Below the pieces are notes generated by a model. That model had not been told where the DNA came from, did no database searches, and saw nothing but the letters and a program-made list of their open reading frames with translations. From Streptomyces aidingensis (GTDB lineage: Bacteria > Actinomycetota > Actinomycetes > Streptomycetales > Streptomycetaceae): a stretch of 64,000 nucleotides of DNA. Below are positions 15,160 to 24,093 of this stretch, piece by piece. The stretch covers positions 62,001 through 126,000 of the forward strand of contig NZ_FOLM01000004.1 of the NCBI RefSeq assembly GCF_900112355.1, given 5' to 3'. Every line of letters begins with the position of its first letter. Positions within the stretch are counted from its first letter, which is position 1. A program made the translations under genes and the position numbers.

Positions 15160-18093
15160 ATGACAAAGGAGCGGTGCGCGCCGCCGGCGGGCTGCGCGGT
15201 GGGGTTCGAGCCGGGTGATCCGCCGCGCACCGGCCGGCTCGTCTTCTGGCACCCGGACGGAGCTTCGGCGGCTGCTGACGAGGTGCCCGGGGCGGACGGC
15301 GGCGGAAGCGGGGGCCGCGCCGGGTCCCCGGGCCGGCCGCACCCGGTGCTGCGGATGCCGGTCGCCGAGGCCCTGCCGGTGCTGCTCGACGCCCGCCGCC
15401 GCTGGGACGAGGGCGGCGCCGTGCATCCGGCGGCGGCGTTCTGGGGCACGGCCGCCGCGCTGGCCCTGCATCTGACCGCCCGCCGCCGCCTGCTGCCCGG
15501 CGTCTCACCGGCCGGCTACGACGCCTGGCGGGCCGGTCCGCTGGACGCCGAGGACGCCCGCCGCCTGCACGAACTCGCCGCTGCCGCCCCGGCCGGGGCC
15601 TGCGCCGGCCCGCCGCCGGACGGCGCCCCGGCCCCGGCACCGCAGGAGCGGGAGCCGGCCCGGCTGCTGCGCCGGTTTCTGGACGCGGTGGCCGACACCC
15701 TGCCCCGCGAGGAGGGCGCGACCACGCCGTTCGCCGCGCCCGAGCCGCGCCATGTCCCCCAGCTGCGCGCCTGGGCCGAGCAGATCGCGGCCGGTATCGA
15801 CTCCGGTCTGCGGCTGGTGCTCCGGCTCCGGCTCACCGCGCGCCGTGGCCGGCCGGGCGAATGGGCCGTGCATCTGGTGCCCCGGGTCTACTCGCTCGCC
15901 GATCCCTCCCTGGCCGCCGACGCCGCCGAGGTGCTCGCCGGCGGGGACGGCGGCACCGGCGGCGCCGTCCGGCATCCGCTCGGCCCCACCGCCCGTGCCG
16001 AGGCCGTGCGCGAACTGCGCCGCGCCGCCGGGCTGTGGCAGCCGCTGGAACGTCTGGCCGCCGCGCCGTCCGGCCCGCTCCGGCTCTCCGCCGCGGACGC
16101 CGGCGAGCTGCTCGACCGGGCCGGCGCCCGGCTGCGCGCGCACGGCGTGGACGTCGAACTGCCCGGGGACCTCGGCCGGATCCGCTGCGACACGGTGGAG
16201 GTCGGCGCCGGCCGCACCCCGCCGCCGGACGGCGCCGCCGACGCCGCCGGCGCCCGGGGCTTCTTCGGCGACGACGGCACCGTGCCGGTGCGCTGGCTGC
16301 TGCGGCCGGCGGGCGACGACACCCCGCTGACCGCCGCCGAGACCGCCGCCCTGGCCCGGGCCGCCGAGCCGGTGGTCCTGCTGCGCGGACGCCGCACCCT
16401 GATCGACGGCCGGACCGCCCGCCGCGCCGCCGAGCCAGACCTGCCCCCGCTGGGCGCCATCGACGCCCTGAGCGCGGCGCTGACCGGCCACATCACCGTG
16501 GGCCGCACCCAGGTGGCCGCCGCGCCTGGCCCCTGGCTGTCCGCGCTCCGCCGGCGGCTGACCGAACCGGCGGAGTCCGCCGCCGCCGGCGGGCTGCCCG
16601 ACCGGCCCGAGGGACTGCACGCCACCCTGCGCGACTACCAGATCCGCGGGGTGCGCTGGCTGCACCGCCTCACCTCGCTCGGGCTCGGCGGCTGCCTCGC
16701 CGACGACATGGGCCTGGGCAAGACCGTCCAGCTCATCGCCCTGCATCTGTTCCGCGCGCAGCACCCGGCCACCGCCGGGCCGACCCTGGTGATCTGCCCG
16801 GCCTCGCTGCTGGGCAACTGGGAACGGGAGATCGAGCGTTTCGCCCCCGGCACGCCGGTCCGCCGCTACCACGGCGGCCGGCGCAGCCTGGACGGCCTGG
16901 ACGGCCTGGACGGCTCGGGGGCGGCGGACGGGCGGAGCGGCTTCGTGCTGACCACCTACGGCACCATGCGGCAGGACGTGCGGCGGCTCGCCGCGGTCCC
17001 GCGCTGGGGGATGGTCGTCGCCGACGAGGCACAGCACGCCAAGAACCCGCGTTCGGACACCGCCCGCGCGCTGCGCCGCATCCCGGGCGGCGTGCGGATC
17101 GCGCTCACCGGCACCCCGGTGGAGAACAACCTCACCGAACTGTGGTCGATCCTGGACTGGACGACCCCCGGGCTGCTCGGTTCCCTCGGCCGGTTCCGCA
17201 CCCGCTTCGCCGCGCCCCTCGCCGCCGCCCCGGGCTCGGCCGGGGCGGCGGAGACGGCCGGGCACCTGGCCGAACTGGTCCGTCCGTTCGTGCTGCGCCG
17301 CCGCAAGTCCGACCCGGGCATCGCGCCGGAGCTGCCGCCCAAGACGGAGATCGACCGTCCGGTGCAGCTCACCGCCGAACAGGCCGAGCTCTATCGGCGG
17401 CACACCGAGACCATGCTGGCCGGGATCGGCCAGGCCGCCGGCATCGCCCGCAGCGGCCTGGTGCTCAAACTGCTGACCGGCCTGAAGCAGATCTGCAATC
17501 ATCCCGCCCACTTCCTGGCGGAGTCGGCCGAGCCGCACGGCGGGCAGCCGCAGCGGCTCGCGGGCCGCTCCGGCAAGCTGGATCTGCTGGACGAGCTGCT
17601 CGACACCATCCTGGCCGAGGACGGCGCCGCCCTGGTCTTCACCCAGTACGTGGCCATGGGCAGGCTGCTGGAACGCCATCTGCGGAACCGGCGGATCACC
17701 GTGCGCTTCCTGCACGGCGGCACGCCGGTGCCGCGGCGCGAGGAGATGGTGCGGCTGTTCCAGGAGGGGCGGGTGCCGGTCTTTCTGCTCTCGCTCCGGG
17801 CGGCGGGCACGGGACTCAACCTGACCCGCGCCGACCACGTCATCCACTACGACCGCTGGTGGAACCCGGCGGTGGAGGAGCAGGCCACCGACCGTGCGTA
17901 CCGTATCGGCCAGACCCGGCCGGTGCAGGTGCACCGGATGATCGCGGAGGGCACGGTGGAGGAGCGGATCGCCGAGCTGCTGGCCGCCAAGCGCGGGCTG
18001 GCCGACGCCGTGCTGGCGTCCGGGGAGCGGGCGTTCACCGAACTGACCAATGAGGAACTCGCCGCCCTCGTCGAACTCCGCGGCCGGGACTGA
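15160..18093 (+). CDS. SNF2/SWI2-family DEAD/DEAH-box helicase
   Basis: A DNA translocase of 977 residues. The N-terminal half (to about 480) is a bacterial accessory domain with Ala/Pro-rich loops. The helicase core follows: Walker A 'DDMGLGKTVQ' near residue 514, Walker B 'DEAQHAKN' near 620, motif III 'ALTGTPVENNLTELWSI', motif V 'LRAAGTGLNLTRADHVIHYD', and motif VI 'QATDRAYRIGQTRPV'. The family moves along DNA and remodels protein-DNA complexes; bacterial RapA-like members are linked to transcription or repair. The SWIM zinc-finger gene follows after 47 bases in the same orientation, an association seen in other actinobacteria, so the two products probably work together. Confidence 0.92.
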   Translation: MTKERCAPPAGCAVGFEPGDPPRTGRLVFWHPDGASAAADEVPGADGGGSGGRAGSPGRPHPVLRMPVAEALPVLLDARRRWDEGGAVHPAAAFWGTAAALALHLTARRRLLPGVSPAGYDAWRAGPLDAEDARRLHELAAAAPAGACAGPPPDGAPAPAPQEREPARLLRRFLDAVADTLPREEGATTPFAAPEPRHVPQLRAWAEQIAAGIDSGLRLVLRLRLTARRGRPGEWAVHLVPRVYSLADPSLAADAAEVLAGGDGGTGGAVRHPLGPTARAEAVRELRRAAGLWQPLERLAAAPSGPLRLSAADAGELLDRAGARLRAHGVDVELPGDLGRIRCDTVEVGAGRTPPPDGAADAAGARGFFGDDGTVPVRWLLRPAGDDTPLTAAETAALARAAEPVVLLRGRRTLIDGRTARRAAEPDLPPLGAIDALSAALTGHITVGRTQVAAAPGPWLSALRRRLTEPAESAAAGGLPDRPEGLHATLRDYQIRGVRWLHRLTSLGLGGCLADDMGLGKTVQLIALHLFRAQHPATAGPTLVICPASLLGNWEREIERFAPGTPVRRYHGGRRSLDGLDGLDGSGAADGRSGFVLTTYGTMRQDVRRLAAVPRWGMVVADEAQHAKNPRSDTARALRRIPGGVRIALTGTPVENNLTELWSILDWTTPGLLGSLGRFRTRFAAPLAAAPGSAGAAETAGHLAELVRPFVLRRRKSDPGIAPELPPKTEIDRPVQLTAEQAELYRRHTETMLAGIGQAAGIARSGLVLKLLTGLKQICNHPAHFLAESAEPHGGQPQRLAGRSGKLDLLDELLDTILAEDGAALVFTQYVAMGRLLERHLRNRRITVRFLHGGTPVPRREEMVRLFQEGRVPVFLLSLRAAGTGLNLTRADHVIHYDRWWNPAVEEQATDRAYRIGQTRPVQVHRMIAEGTVEERIAELLAAKRGLADAVLASGERAFTELTNEELAALVELRGRD

Positions 18094-18140
18094 CCCCCGG
18101 CCCCCGCCCGCCGCCCACGCCAGAACGGAAACGCAGTCGG

Positions 18141-19052
18141 ATGTCTCCCCCTCCCGGCCCGGCCGAGGACGACGCCACACCGGCGCCGTCCGAGGTCCGC
18201 CCGCGCGGCTTTCCCGCCTTCCCGGCCCGCAAGGGCGGCCGGGTACGGGGCCGCGGGGGCTGGGCGCGGGCCTGGAGCCGGGCCCTGGAGCAGGCCGTGG
18301 TGGACCCTCAGTCGCCGGCCCGGGGCCGGACCATGGCCCGGACCGGGCGGATCGGCCCGATCACGGTGAGCGCGGGCCGGATCGCGGCCCGGGTCCACGA
18401 CGGCGAGGACGGATGGCACCGCACCGTGCTGGCGCTGCGCGTGCTGGCGGACGAGGAGTGGGAACGGCTGTGGGAGGAGGCGGCGGGCCGGCCCGCCCTG
18501 CTGGCCGCCATGACCGCGGAGCCGTCCTCTGCCGGGCCGCCGGACGAGCTGCTGGCCGCGGCACAGGCCTGCGGGGTGCCGCTGCTGCCCGACCCCCGGG
18601 AGCCGGAGCCGGAGCCGGAGTGCGACTGCGGGGCCCCGGAGTTCTGCTGCGCGCATGCCGCCGGGCTCGGCTACCAGATGGCCTGGCTGCTGGACGAGGA
18701 GCCGGAGCTGCTGCTGGTGGTGCGCGGCCGGGAGCCGGCGAGGGCCCGTTCGGAGCTGAGGAACGCCGTGCTGCGCGCCGCCCTGGCCGAAGCCCGGCGG
18801 CCCCCCGGAACCGGCGGCGGCCCGCCCGCCGGCGCGCGGCCGGGTGCGGGGGAGGCCGCACCCGCACCCGCCGGGCCCGCCCGCCGCCGCCCGGCCCGCC
18901 CGCTGCCGCCGCTGCCCCCGCTGCCCCCGCTGCCGCCGCTGCCGGACGACGCCGGTGCCGCGGAGGACGAGGACGATCCGCATGCCCTGCTCGTCGCCCG
19001 GGCGGCGGAGCGGGCCCGGGCGCTGCTCACCCGCGCCCTCGGCCTGCACTGA
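18141..19052 (+). CDS. SWIM zinc-finger protein, partner of the SNF2 helicase
   Basis: A 303-residue protein. 'FPARKGGRVRGRGGWARAW' near residue 30 and 'GRIGPITVSAGRIAARV' are typical of the actinobacterial SWIM family. The zinc ligands are seen in 'CDCGAPEFCCAH' (CxCx6CxH, about residues 160-172). A Pro/Leu tract (PLPPLPPLPPLPPLP) near residue 255 is likely a flexible linker before the C-terminal helix. SWIM fingers bind DNA or protein. Its place just behind the helicase suggests a shared role in DNA transactions. Confidence 0.85.
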   Translation: MSPPPGPAEDDATPAPSEVRPRGFPAFPARKGGRVRGRGGWARAWSRALEQAVVDPQSPARGRTMARTGRIGPITVSAGRIAARVHDGEDGWHRTVLALRVLADEEWERLWEEAAGRPALLAAMTAEPSSAGPPDELLAAAQACGVPLLPDPREPEPEPECDCGAPEFCCAHAAGLGYQMAWLLDEEPELLLVVRGREPARARSELRNAVLRAALAEARRPPGTGGGPPAGARPGAGEAAPAPAGPARRRPARPLPPLPPLPPLPPLPDDAGAAEDEDDPHALLVARAAERARALLTRALGLH

Positions 19053-19394
<342 letters not shown>

Positions 19395-19414
19395 TCCCCT
19401 CCGGCCCGGCCCGC

Positions 19415-19783
19415 TCACGACCGCACGGTCAGCGCCTGCCCCATGGCGGCCAGCACGGACGGCGCGACCCGGTAGTAGACCCAGGTGCCGCGCCGCTGAG
19501 CGGTGAGCAGTCCGGCCTCCCGCAGCTTCTTCAGGTGGTGACTGACGGTCGGCTGGGAGACCCCGACGTCCGAGATGTCGCAGACGCACGCCTCCCCGTC
19601 CCGGTGCGAGGCGACCAGCGAGAACAGCCGCAGCCGCACCGGATCGCCGAGCGCCTTGAACATCACGGCGGTACGCTCGGCCTCGGCCGGGGTCAGCGGG
19701 CGCTCGGTCAGCGGCGGGCAGCAGGCGGTCGCCCCGGTGCCGTCCTCGGGGTCCAGTACGGTCAGCGGCTCGCGTTTCGACAT
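19415..19783 (-). CDS. ArsR/SmtB-family metalloregulator
   Basis: A 122-residue winged-helix repressor. The recognition helix region reads 'VSQPTVSHHLKKLREAGLL'. 'ACVCDI' (Cys66, Cys68) is the alpha-3 metal site typical of arsenic-responsive ArsR, and a further 'ACCPP' pair (Cys21, Cys22) near the N-terminus may add ligands. 'FKALGDPVRLRLFSLV' is the family opening. No arsenate reductase or efflux pump is adjacent, so the regulated genes lie elsewhere or it acts on itself. The promoter is in the 49 bases between it and the AI-2E gene. Confidence 0.85.
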   Translation of the reverse strand: MSKREPLTVLDPEDGTGATACCPPLTERPLTPAEAERTAVMFKALGDPVRLRLFSLVASHRDGEACVCDISDVGVSQPTVSHHLKKLREAGLLTAQRRGTWVYYRVAPSVLAAMGQALTVRS

Positions 19784-19832
19784 GCATCTATTTTGTCACA
19801 CGTCGAACTAAAGCGGCAGCCCTCTTCCCCGC

Positions 19833-20963
19833 TCATCCCCCGCCGGCGGCCCCGCCACCATTCCCGCCGCTGTTCCCGCCGCTGTGGGAGTCCTGTTCCC
19901 CGCCCTCGGCCGGCCCGGCCGTCAGCCGTCCGTGCCAGGCATCGGACACGATGGCGAACAGCGCGGCCACGAACGGCACCGCCAGCAGCGCCCCCAGAAT
20001 CCCGGCCACTCCCGCGCCGCCCGCGATGGCCAGCATCACCACCGCCGGATGCAGGGAGACGGTCCGGCTCTGGATGACCGGCTGGAGCAGCTGGCCCTCG
20101 ATCTGCTGCACCGCCACCACCACCCCCAGGGTCCACAGCGCGATGGCCGGCCCGCGGTCGGCGAAGGCCACCAGTACCGCCAGCGTCCCGGAGAGAAACG
20201 CCCCCACGAACGGCACATACGCCCCCAGGAACACCAGCACCGACAGCCCCAGCGCCCCCGGCACCCGCAGCACCAGCAGACCGATCAGAATGAAGAACGA
20301 GTCGATCAGCGCGATCAGGGTCGTCCCCCGCATATAGCCGGCCATCGCCCGGTAGCCGGTGCGGACGATGGCCAGCAGCCGGTCGCTGTGCGGCGCGGGC
20401 AGGGTGGCAAGCAACCGGGGGAAGCGATGGCCGTCGCGCAGCAGGAAGAAGGTCAGCACCAGGGCCAGAATCCCGCCCGTGACGATCTGCGCGGCCAGGC
20501 TCAGGCCGCCCATCAGGCCCTGGGCGGCGGAATCGGTGAGCTGGTCGGTCAGCTCCCGCAGCCCTGAGGTGCCCTGCTGCGCCGCGTCCCCCGGCAGGTT
20601 CCCCAGCAGGCCCGACAGCTCCTGCCCGGCTTCGTCCACCGCCGAGGCGATGTCCCCGGCCTCGTCCACCAGCGACTTGACGAACAGGAAGCCGCCGCCG
20701 GCCAGGGCCAGCAGCAGCACCACCGTGGTGACGGCCGCCGCCAGGGTGCGATGCAGGCCCAGGCGCTGCAGCCGCACCGACAGCGGATTGAGCAGCGCCA
20801 CCCCCAGCAGGGTGATGATCAGCGGCACCACGGCGAACCGCAGCATCACGGCCAGCCACACCGCCCCGGCGACCGCCGCCCCGATCAGCAGCAGGGCCGC
20901 GCTCCACAGCGCAGCCGTACGCAGGGCCGGGGGCAGTTCCTGTCCGGGCGGCGCGGCAGTCAT
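19833..20963 (-). CDS. AI-2E (TqsA/PerM) family membrane protein
   Basis: A 376-residue membrane protein with seven to eight hydrophobic segments. The N-terminal pairs (23-85) are followed by a soluble central region (about 110-165), then 'GGILALVLTFFLLRDGHRF' and 'LLVLRVPGALGLSVLVFLGAYVPFVG', the family signature, and 'EGQLLQPVIQSRTVSLHP'. The C-terminal tail is Gly/Asn-rich and disordered. Despite the name, most members have no shown role in autoinducer transport; some are small-ion or solute exporters. It stands between ArsR and the interrupted glycosylase, all on the minus strand. Confidence 0.85.
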   Translation of the reverse strand: MTAAPPGQELPPALRTAALWSAALLLIGAAVAGAVWLAVMLRFAVVPLIITLLGVALLNPLSVRLQRLGLHRTLAAAVTTVVLLLALAGGGFLFVKSLVDEAGDIASAVDEAGQELSGLLGNLPGDAAQQGTSGLRELTDQLTDSAAQGLMGGLSLAAQIVTGGILALVLTFFLLRDGHRFPRLLATLPAPHSDRLLAIVRTGYRAMAGYMRGTTLIALIDSFFILIGLLVLRVPGALGLSVLVFLGAYVPFVGAFLSGTLAVLVAFADRGPAIALWTLGVVVAVQQIEGQLLQPVIQSRTVSLHPAVVMLAIAGGAGVAGILGALLAVPFVAALFAIVSDAWHGRLTAGPAEGGEQDSHSGGNSGGNGGGAAGGG

Positions 20964-21025
20964 GCGGGCAGCTTGCCAGCCAACCGCCCGCCTTGCACCT
21001 TATGCCCGCTCCGGCACACATATTT

Positions 21026-21050
21026 CCCACCCCACCCCACCCCACCCCAC
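21026..21050. repeat. Five tandem CCCAC pentamers
   Basis: CCCAC is repeated five times without a break, in the gap between the AI-2E start and the glycosylase 3' fragment. It is a simple-sequence tract with no visible function. Confidence 0.65.
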
Positions 21051-21074
21051 CCCGCGCCGCCCCGCTCCGCCCTC

Positions 21075-21546
21075 CTATGTCGCCCTCCTGCCCTCCTTCG
21101 CCGCCCGCTTGGCCTCCTGCTTGAACGCCCGCACCCGGGCCAGCGAATCCGGCCCGGTGATGTCCGCGACCGAGCGGTAGGAGCCCTGCTCGCCGTAGTC
21201 GCCGGCGGCCTCCCGCCAGCCCGGCGGCGTCACCCCGAACCGCTTGCCCAGCAGCGCGGTGAAGATCTGCGCCTTCTGCTTGCCGAACCCGGGCAGCTCG
21301 TTCAGCCGCCGCAGCAGCTCACGGCCGTCCGCCACGTCCCGCCATAGGGCGCCGGCGTCACCGTCGTAGTGGTCCACCAGGTACCGGCAGAGCTGCTGCA
21401 CCCTCCCGGCCATCGACCCGGGATAGCGGTGCACCGCCGGCTTGCGGGACAGCAGGCCGGCGAACGCCTCCGGGTCGTATGCCGCGATGGAGCGGGCGTC
21501 CAGATCGTCGGCGTCCATCCGCCGGGCGATGGTGTACGGGCCGGTG
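21075..21546 (-). pseudogene. HhH-GPD base-excision DNA glycosylase, C-terminal part cut off by the element
   Basis: This is the 3' part of a glycosylase gene of about 197 codons. The frame reads 'TGPYTIARRMDADD' from the element boundary and continues through the helix-hairpin-helix 'LNELPGFGKQKAQIF' to 'KEGRRAT'. A TAA stop lies in frame just inside the element, and the only internal ATG (21518) would omit the first 50 or so residues. The missing 5' part, ending 'QQIPMEWAF', lies 9.4 kb away at 30954-31075 on the same strand. The two halves fit together in frame at the core dinucleotide TT (minus strand). In this state the gene is almost certainly inactive; excision would restore it exactly. 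Confidence 0.88.
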
Positions 21547-21573
21547 AATCCGAACGCTCCTTACTAGTGCATC
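21522..21573 (+). other. attL
   Basis: Left junction: host sequence ending CCGGTG, core AA (21547-21548), then the element arm TCCGAACGC (21549-21557), nine bases, and GTGCATC (21567-21573). The arm is the mirror image of the element arm at attR. Confidence 0.85.
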
Positions 21574-21586
21574 TGGAGCCCGGATC

Positions 21587-23311
21587 ATGCAGGCAACGGC
21601 GCAGGTCAGCGCACACGAGCAGTCGTCCCGCTCTACCCCCGCCATGGACACTCAGACGACACAGCTCCGGGGAGTCTCCGCACTGCGGCTCTCCGTGCTC
21701 ACGGACGAAACCACGTCACCCGAGCGTCAGCGGGACGCCAACCGGCGCGCGGCTGCCGCACTCGGCTTCGACCTTGCCGACCGGGAAGCCGTTGACCTAG
21801 GAGTCAGCGCGAGCAAGACCACGCCGTTTCAGCGCTCCGGGTTGGGCGCGTGGCTCAAGCGCCCCGACGACTTCGACGCACTGTTCTTCTGGCGGTTTGA
21901 CCGTGCCGTTCGGCGCATGGAGGACATGCACGAGCTTGCCAAGTGGGCGCGTGAACACCGAAAGGTCATCGTGTTCGCGGAAGGTCCCGGCGGACGGCTC
22001 GTGTTGGACTTCCGCAACCCGCTTGATCCCATGGCGGAACTCATGGTCACGCTCTTTGCCTTCGCGGCTCAGATGGAAGCTCAAGCGATCAAAGAGCGCG
22101 TGAACGGTGCCATGGCGGCAATCCGCATGATGCCCCTCCGCTGGCGGGGTTCTCGTCCCCCGTACGGCTACATTTCCGTTCCTCTTGAGGGCGGAGGGTC
22201 AACGCTTGTTCTCGACACGGAGCCTGACGAGAAGACCGGTCCGGCACCCGTAGCGGTAATCGAGCGCATCATTCGGGACCTCAAAGCCGGAAAGATGCTC
22301 AACGCAATTGCCATGGAACTGAACGGCGAGGGTATTCCCTGCCCGCGCGACTACTGGAACTTGAAGAAGGGGCGTAAGCCCGGCGGCAAGTCCGGCGGAC
22401 AGGGAGAGAGCTTTGATAAGGAGCGGTTCCTTTGGAAAGGCGGCATGATCCGGGAACTTCTCACTTCGGAACGGCTCCTCGGTTGGAAGATGCACAACAA
22501 CAAGCCCGTCCGGGACAGTGAGGGCCGCCCCGTGCTGGCTTCCACTGAGCAAGTTCTGACCCGCGAAGAGTTCGACGGAATCGCAAAGCTCCTTGAAGAG
22601 ACGAAGAAAGAAGTATGGCGTAACTCAACTTGGGAGCGCCGGGACACGAATGCGCTCCTTACGCGAGTGGCGAAGTGTGAGGGGTGCGGACAGAACATGC
22701 ACCGTCACCGCCGGTCGGCAGGGTCGAAGTCCACTAGCAAGACTTCAACTTACCGTTGCGGCGCTCACATGAACGGCATCAAGTGCCCCCGTCCGGCCAC
22801 TCTCAAAATGGAATGGTGCGAAGAGTACGCGGAGCGTGAGTTTCTGCGAATTGCTGGCTCAATCCAGGTGAAGAAGGTTGTAGAGACTCCGGGCTACGAT
22901 CCGGCTCCGGAGATTGCGGCGACGCTGGCGGAGTTCGAGGAGCACCAGCGGCAGGAAGGGCGGCAGAAGTCGAACGCCGCGCGGCAGGCATGGCAGAAGC
23001 GCGCTGACGCCCTGGACGCTCGTCTCGCTGAGCTTGAGGCCCGTCCGAAGATTGAGCCCCGGCGGGAAGTCATCGAAACCGGCCGCACGTACGCCGACGA
23101 GTGGCACGAGGCGGATACCCGGGGGAAGCGTCAGATGCTCCGGGACGCTGGGGCTGTTCTGGTCGTTCGGCGCGCGAAGTCCCGGGGTGGCTGGCGGTAC
23201 CTGGACGAGTCCCGCGTCAGCTTCTACATGACCGGGGACATTGATCCGAGCGTTGAGGAGCTGACGGCGATTGAACGCGTGGAGACGGTAGAACTGTCGG
23301 CAGCCGCCTAA
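21587..23311 (+). CDS. Large serine integrase (recombinase family)
   Basis: This enzyme integrates and excises the element by double-strand exchange at a 2-bp core. ATG 21587 has GGAG eight bases upstream, giving 574 residues. The catalytic domain holds the serine in 'LRLSVLTDE' (Ser36), then 'FFWRFDRAVRRMEDM' and 'AQMEAQAIKERV'. The recombinase domain follows ('RWRGSRPPYGYI', 'LTSERLLGWKMHNNKPV'), then a zinc ribbon with 'CEGCGQNMH' and 'YRCGAHMNGIKC', and a coiled coil near 450-500. This is the phiC31/TG1-like layout of actinophage integrases. The start lies 14 bases inside attP, the usual arrangement. One rare CTA codon is at 21797. Confidence 0.93.
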   Translation: MQATAQVSAHEQSSRSTPAMDTQTTQLRGVSALRLSVLTDETTSPERQRDANRRAAAALGFDLADREAVDLGVSASKTTPFQRSGLGAWLKRPDDFDALFFWRFDRAVRRMEDMHELAKWAREHRKVIVFAEGPGGRLVLDFRNPLDPMAELMVTLFAFAAQMEAQAIKERVNGAMAAIRMMPLRWRGSRPPYGYISVPLEGGGSTLVLDTEPDEKTGPAPVAVIERIIRDLKAGKMLNAIAMELNGEGIPCPRDYWNLKKGRKPGGKSGGQGESFDKERFLWKGGMIRELLTSERLLGWKMHNNKPVRDSEGRPVLASTEQVLTREEFDGIAKLLEETKKEVWRNSTWERRDTNALLTRVAKCEGCGQNMHRHRRSAGSKSTSKTSTYRCGAHMNGIKCPRPATLKMEWCEEYAEREFLRIAGSIQVKKVVETPGYDPAPEIAATLAEFEEHQRQEGRQKSNAARQAWQKRADALDARLAELEARPKIEPRREVIETGRTYADEWHEADTRGKRQMLRDAGAVLVVRRAKSRGGWRYLDESRVSFYMTGDIDPSVEELTAIERVETVELSAAA

Positions 23312-23343
23312 GCGGCGCTGAGCGCCCCTGAAACAGCCCAGGA

Positions 23344-23376
23344 AGCCCCGGCGGGACCCGTGAGCCTGCCGGGGCT
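23344..23376 (+). terminator. Hairpin terminator after the integrase
   Basis: AGCCCCGGC pairs perfectly with GCCGGGGCT, extended by three more inner pairs, followed by TCTT. It lies 33 bases after the integrase stop and probably ends its transcript. Confidence 0.7.
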
Positions 23377-23417
23377 CTTCTGTGCCCGGAGACAGGCGCA
23401 CGAGCCTTCCGCTCCAC

Positions 23418-23433
23418 TGTGACGCACGTCACA
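23418..23433. promoter_or_regulatory. CRP-like dyad TGTGA-N6-TCACA
   Basis: A perfect match to the CRP/FNR-type half-sites, lying after the integrase terminator in the 430-base gene-free stretch before the membrane-protein gene. Streptomyces Crp binds similar GTG-N8-CAC sites. It could also serve an element-encoded regulator. Confidence 0.4.
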
Positions 23434-23582
23434 TGTCATGCCCGCAGCAGATAACGGAATGGTAACGGCGGATGCTCCGTCGGCAGGCTCAGCGCCCGGA
23501 GCGGTGACGATCGGCGGCGGACGGGCTCAGCGCATGAGGCTCTGACCAGCGGTTATGTGGTGAGTGGTGAAACTACTACATG

Positions 23583-23609
23583 GTTCGGAACGAACATAGA
23601 AACTTCTAT
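23583..23609. promoter_or_regulatory. Two adjacent dyads in an AT-rich leader
   Basis: GTTCG-GAA-CGAAC (23583-23595) is followed at once by ATAGAA-AC-TTCTAT (23596-23609). The surrounding 23,560-23,640 is the most AT-rich part of the element and is probably a promoter/operator region. The first dyad resembles the attP inner arm. The stretch 23434-23865 otherwise shows no convincing gene: the frame open from 23557 has atypical composition and no ribosome site. Confidence 0.45.
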
Positions 23610-23865
23610 AGTCAATAGCCAAACCCCGTTTGCTTCACCACTCATCACACCCGGGGCGGCTCCTCGTCCGCTCCCCCGGCTCGTCGGCCCTTCCCGAGAA
23701 ACTTTCCGCCGCAAACCCCGAAACGGCCGTTTGCGGGAAGTCGGAGCGCTCTATTACATGTGCGGGAAGAGCGGGACTACCGCGCACCCTTCCGATTGGC
23801 TTGTTGCCTCACTGGCGGACTGAGGGTCACCGCTCTTCTCGCACCGACCAACAAGAGGGGGCAGG

Positions 23866-24087
23866 GTGGACGGCTACACGATTGCTTGGCTGGTATGGCT
23901 GGCAGCCTTCGGCGTGATCGAAGGTACGGCTCTACTCAACAAGCGCGAAGGCGACACCCTGGGCGCGCACGTGTGGAAGTGGGCGGCAATCAAGGGGGAC
24001 AGTCGGCTTGTGTGGGTACGGCGGGGACTCCTCGTCGCCTTCCTGGCTTGGCTGTCCGCCCACTTCCTGACCGGGGGGCGCGTGTAG
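23866..24087 (+). CDS. Small two-helix membrane protein
   Basis: A 73-residue protein starting at GTG 23866 behind GGGGGCAGG. A hydrophobic helix lies at residues 4-20 (YTIAWLVWLAAFGVIEG) and a second at 52-68 (GLLVAFLAWLSAHFLTG), separated by a charged, Trp-containing loop. Similar small proteins occur in actinophages and integrated elements. No function is known; holin-like, regulatory or superinfection roles are all possible. The tRNA begins seven bases after its stop. Confidence 0.65.
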   Translation: MDGYTIAWLVWLAAFGVIEGTALLNKREGDTLGAHVWKWAAIKGDSRLVWVRRGLLVAFLAWLSAHFLTGGRV

Positions 24088-24093
24088 CGCTCT

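Noticed and set aside
19833..20963. AI-2 quorum-sensing transporter function
   Set aside because: The family name is historical; sequence cannot support autoinducer transport and no lsr or luxS gene is nearby.
21026..21050. CCCAC pentamers as CRISPR or origin repeats
   Set aside because: A simple 5-bp tandem tract without spacers or replication genes.
23557..23823. 88-codon frame between the integrase and the membrane protein
   Set aside because: No ribosome site, runs through AT-rich operator-like dyads, and has no recognisable protein features.
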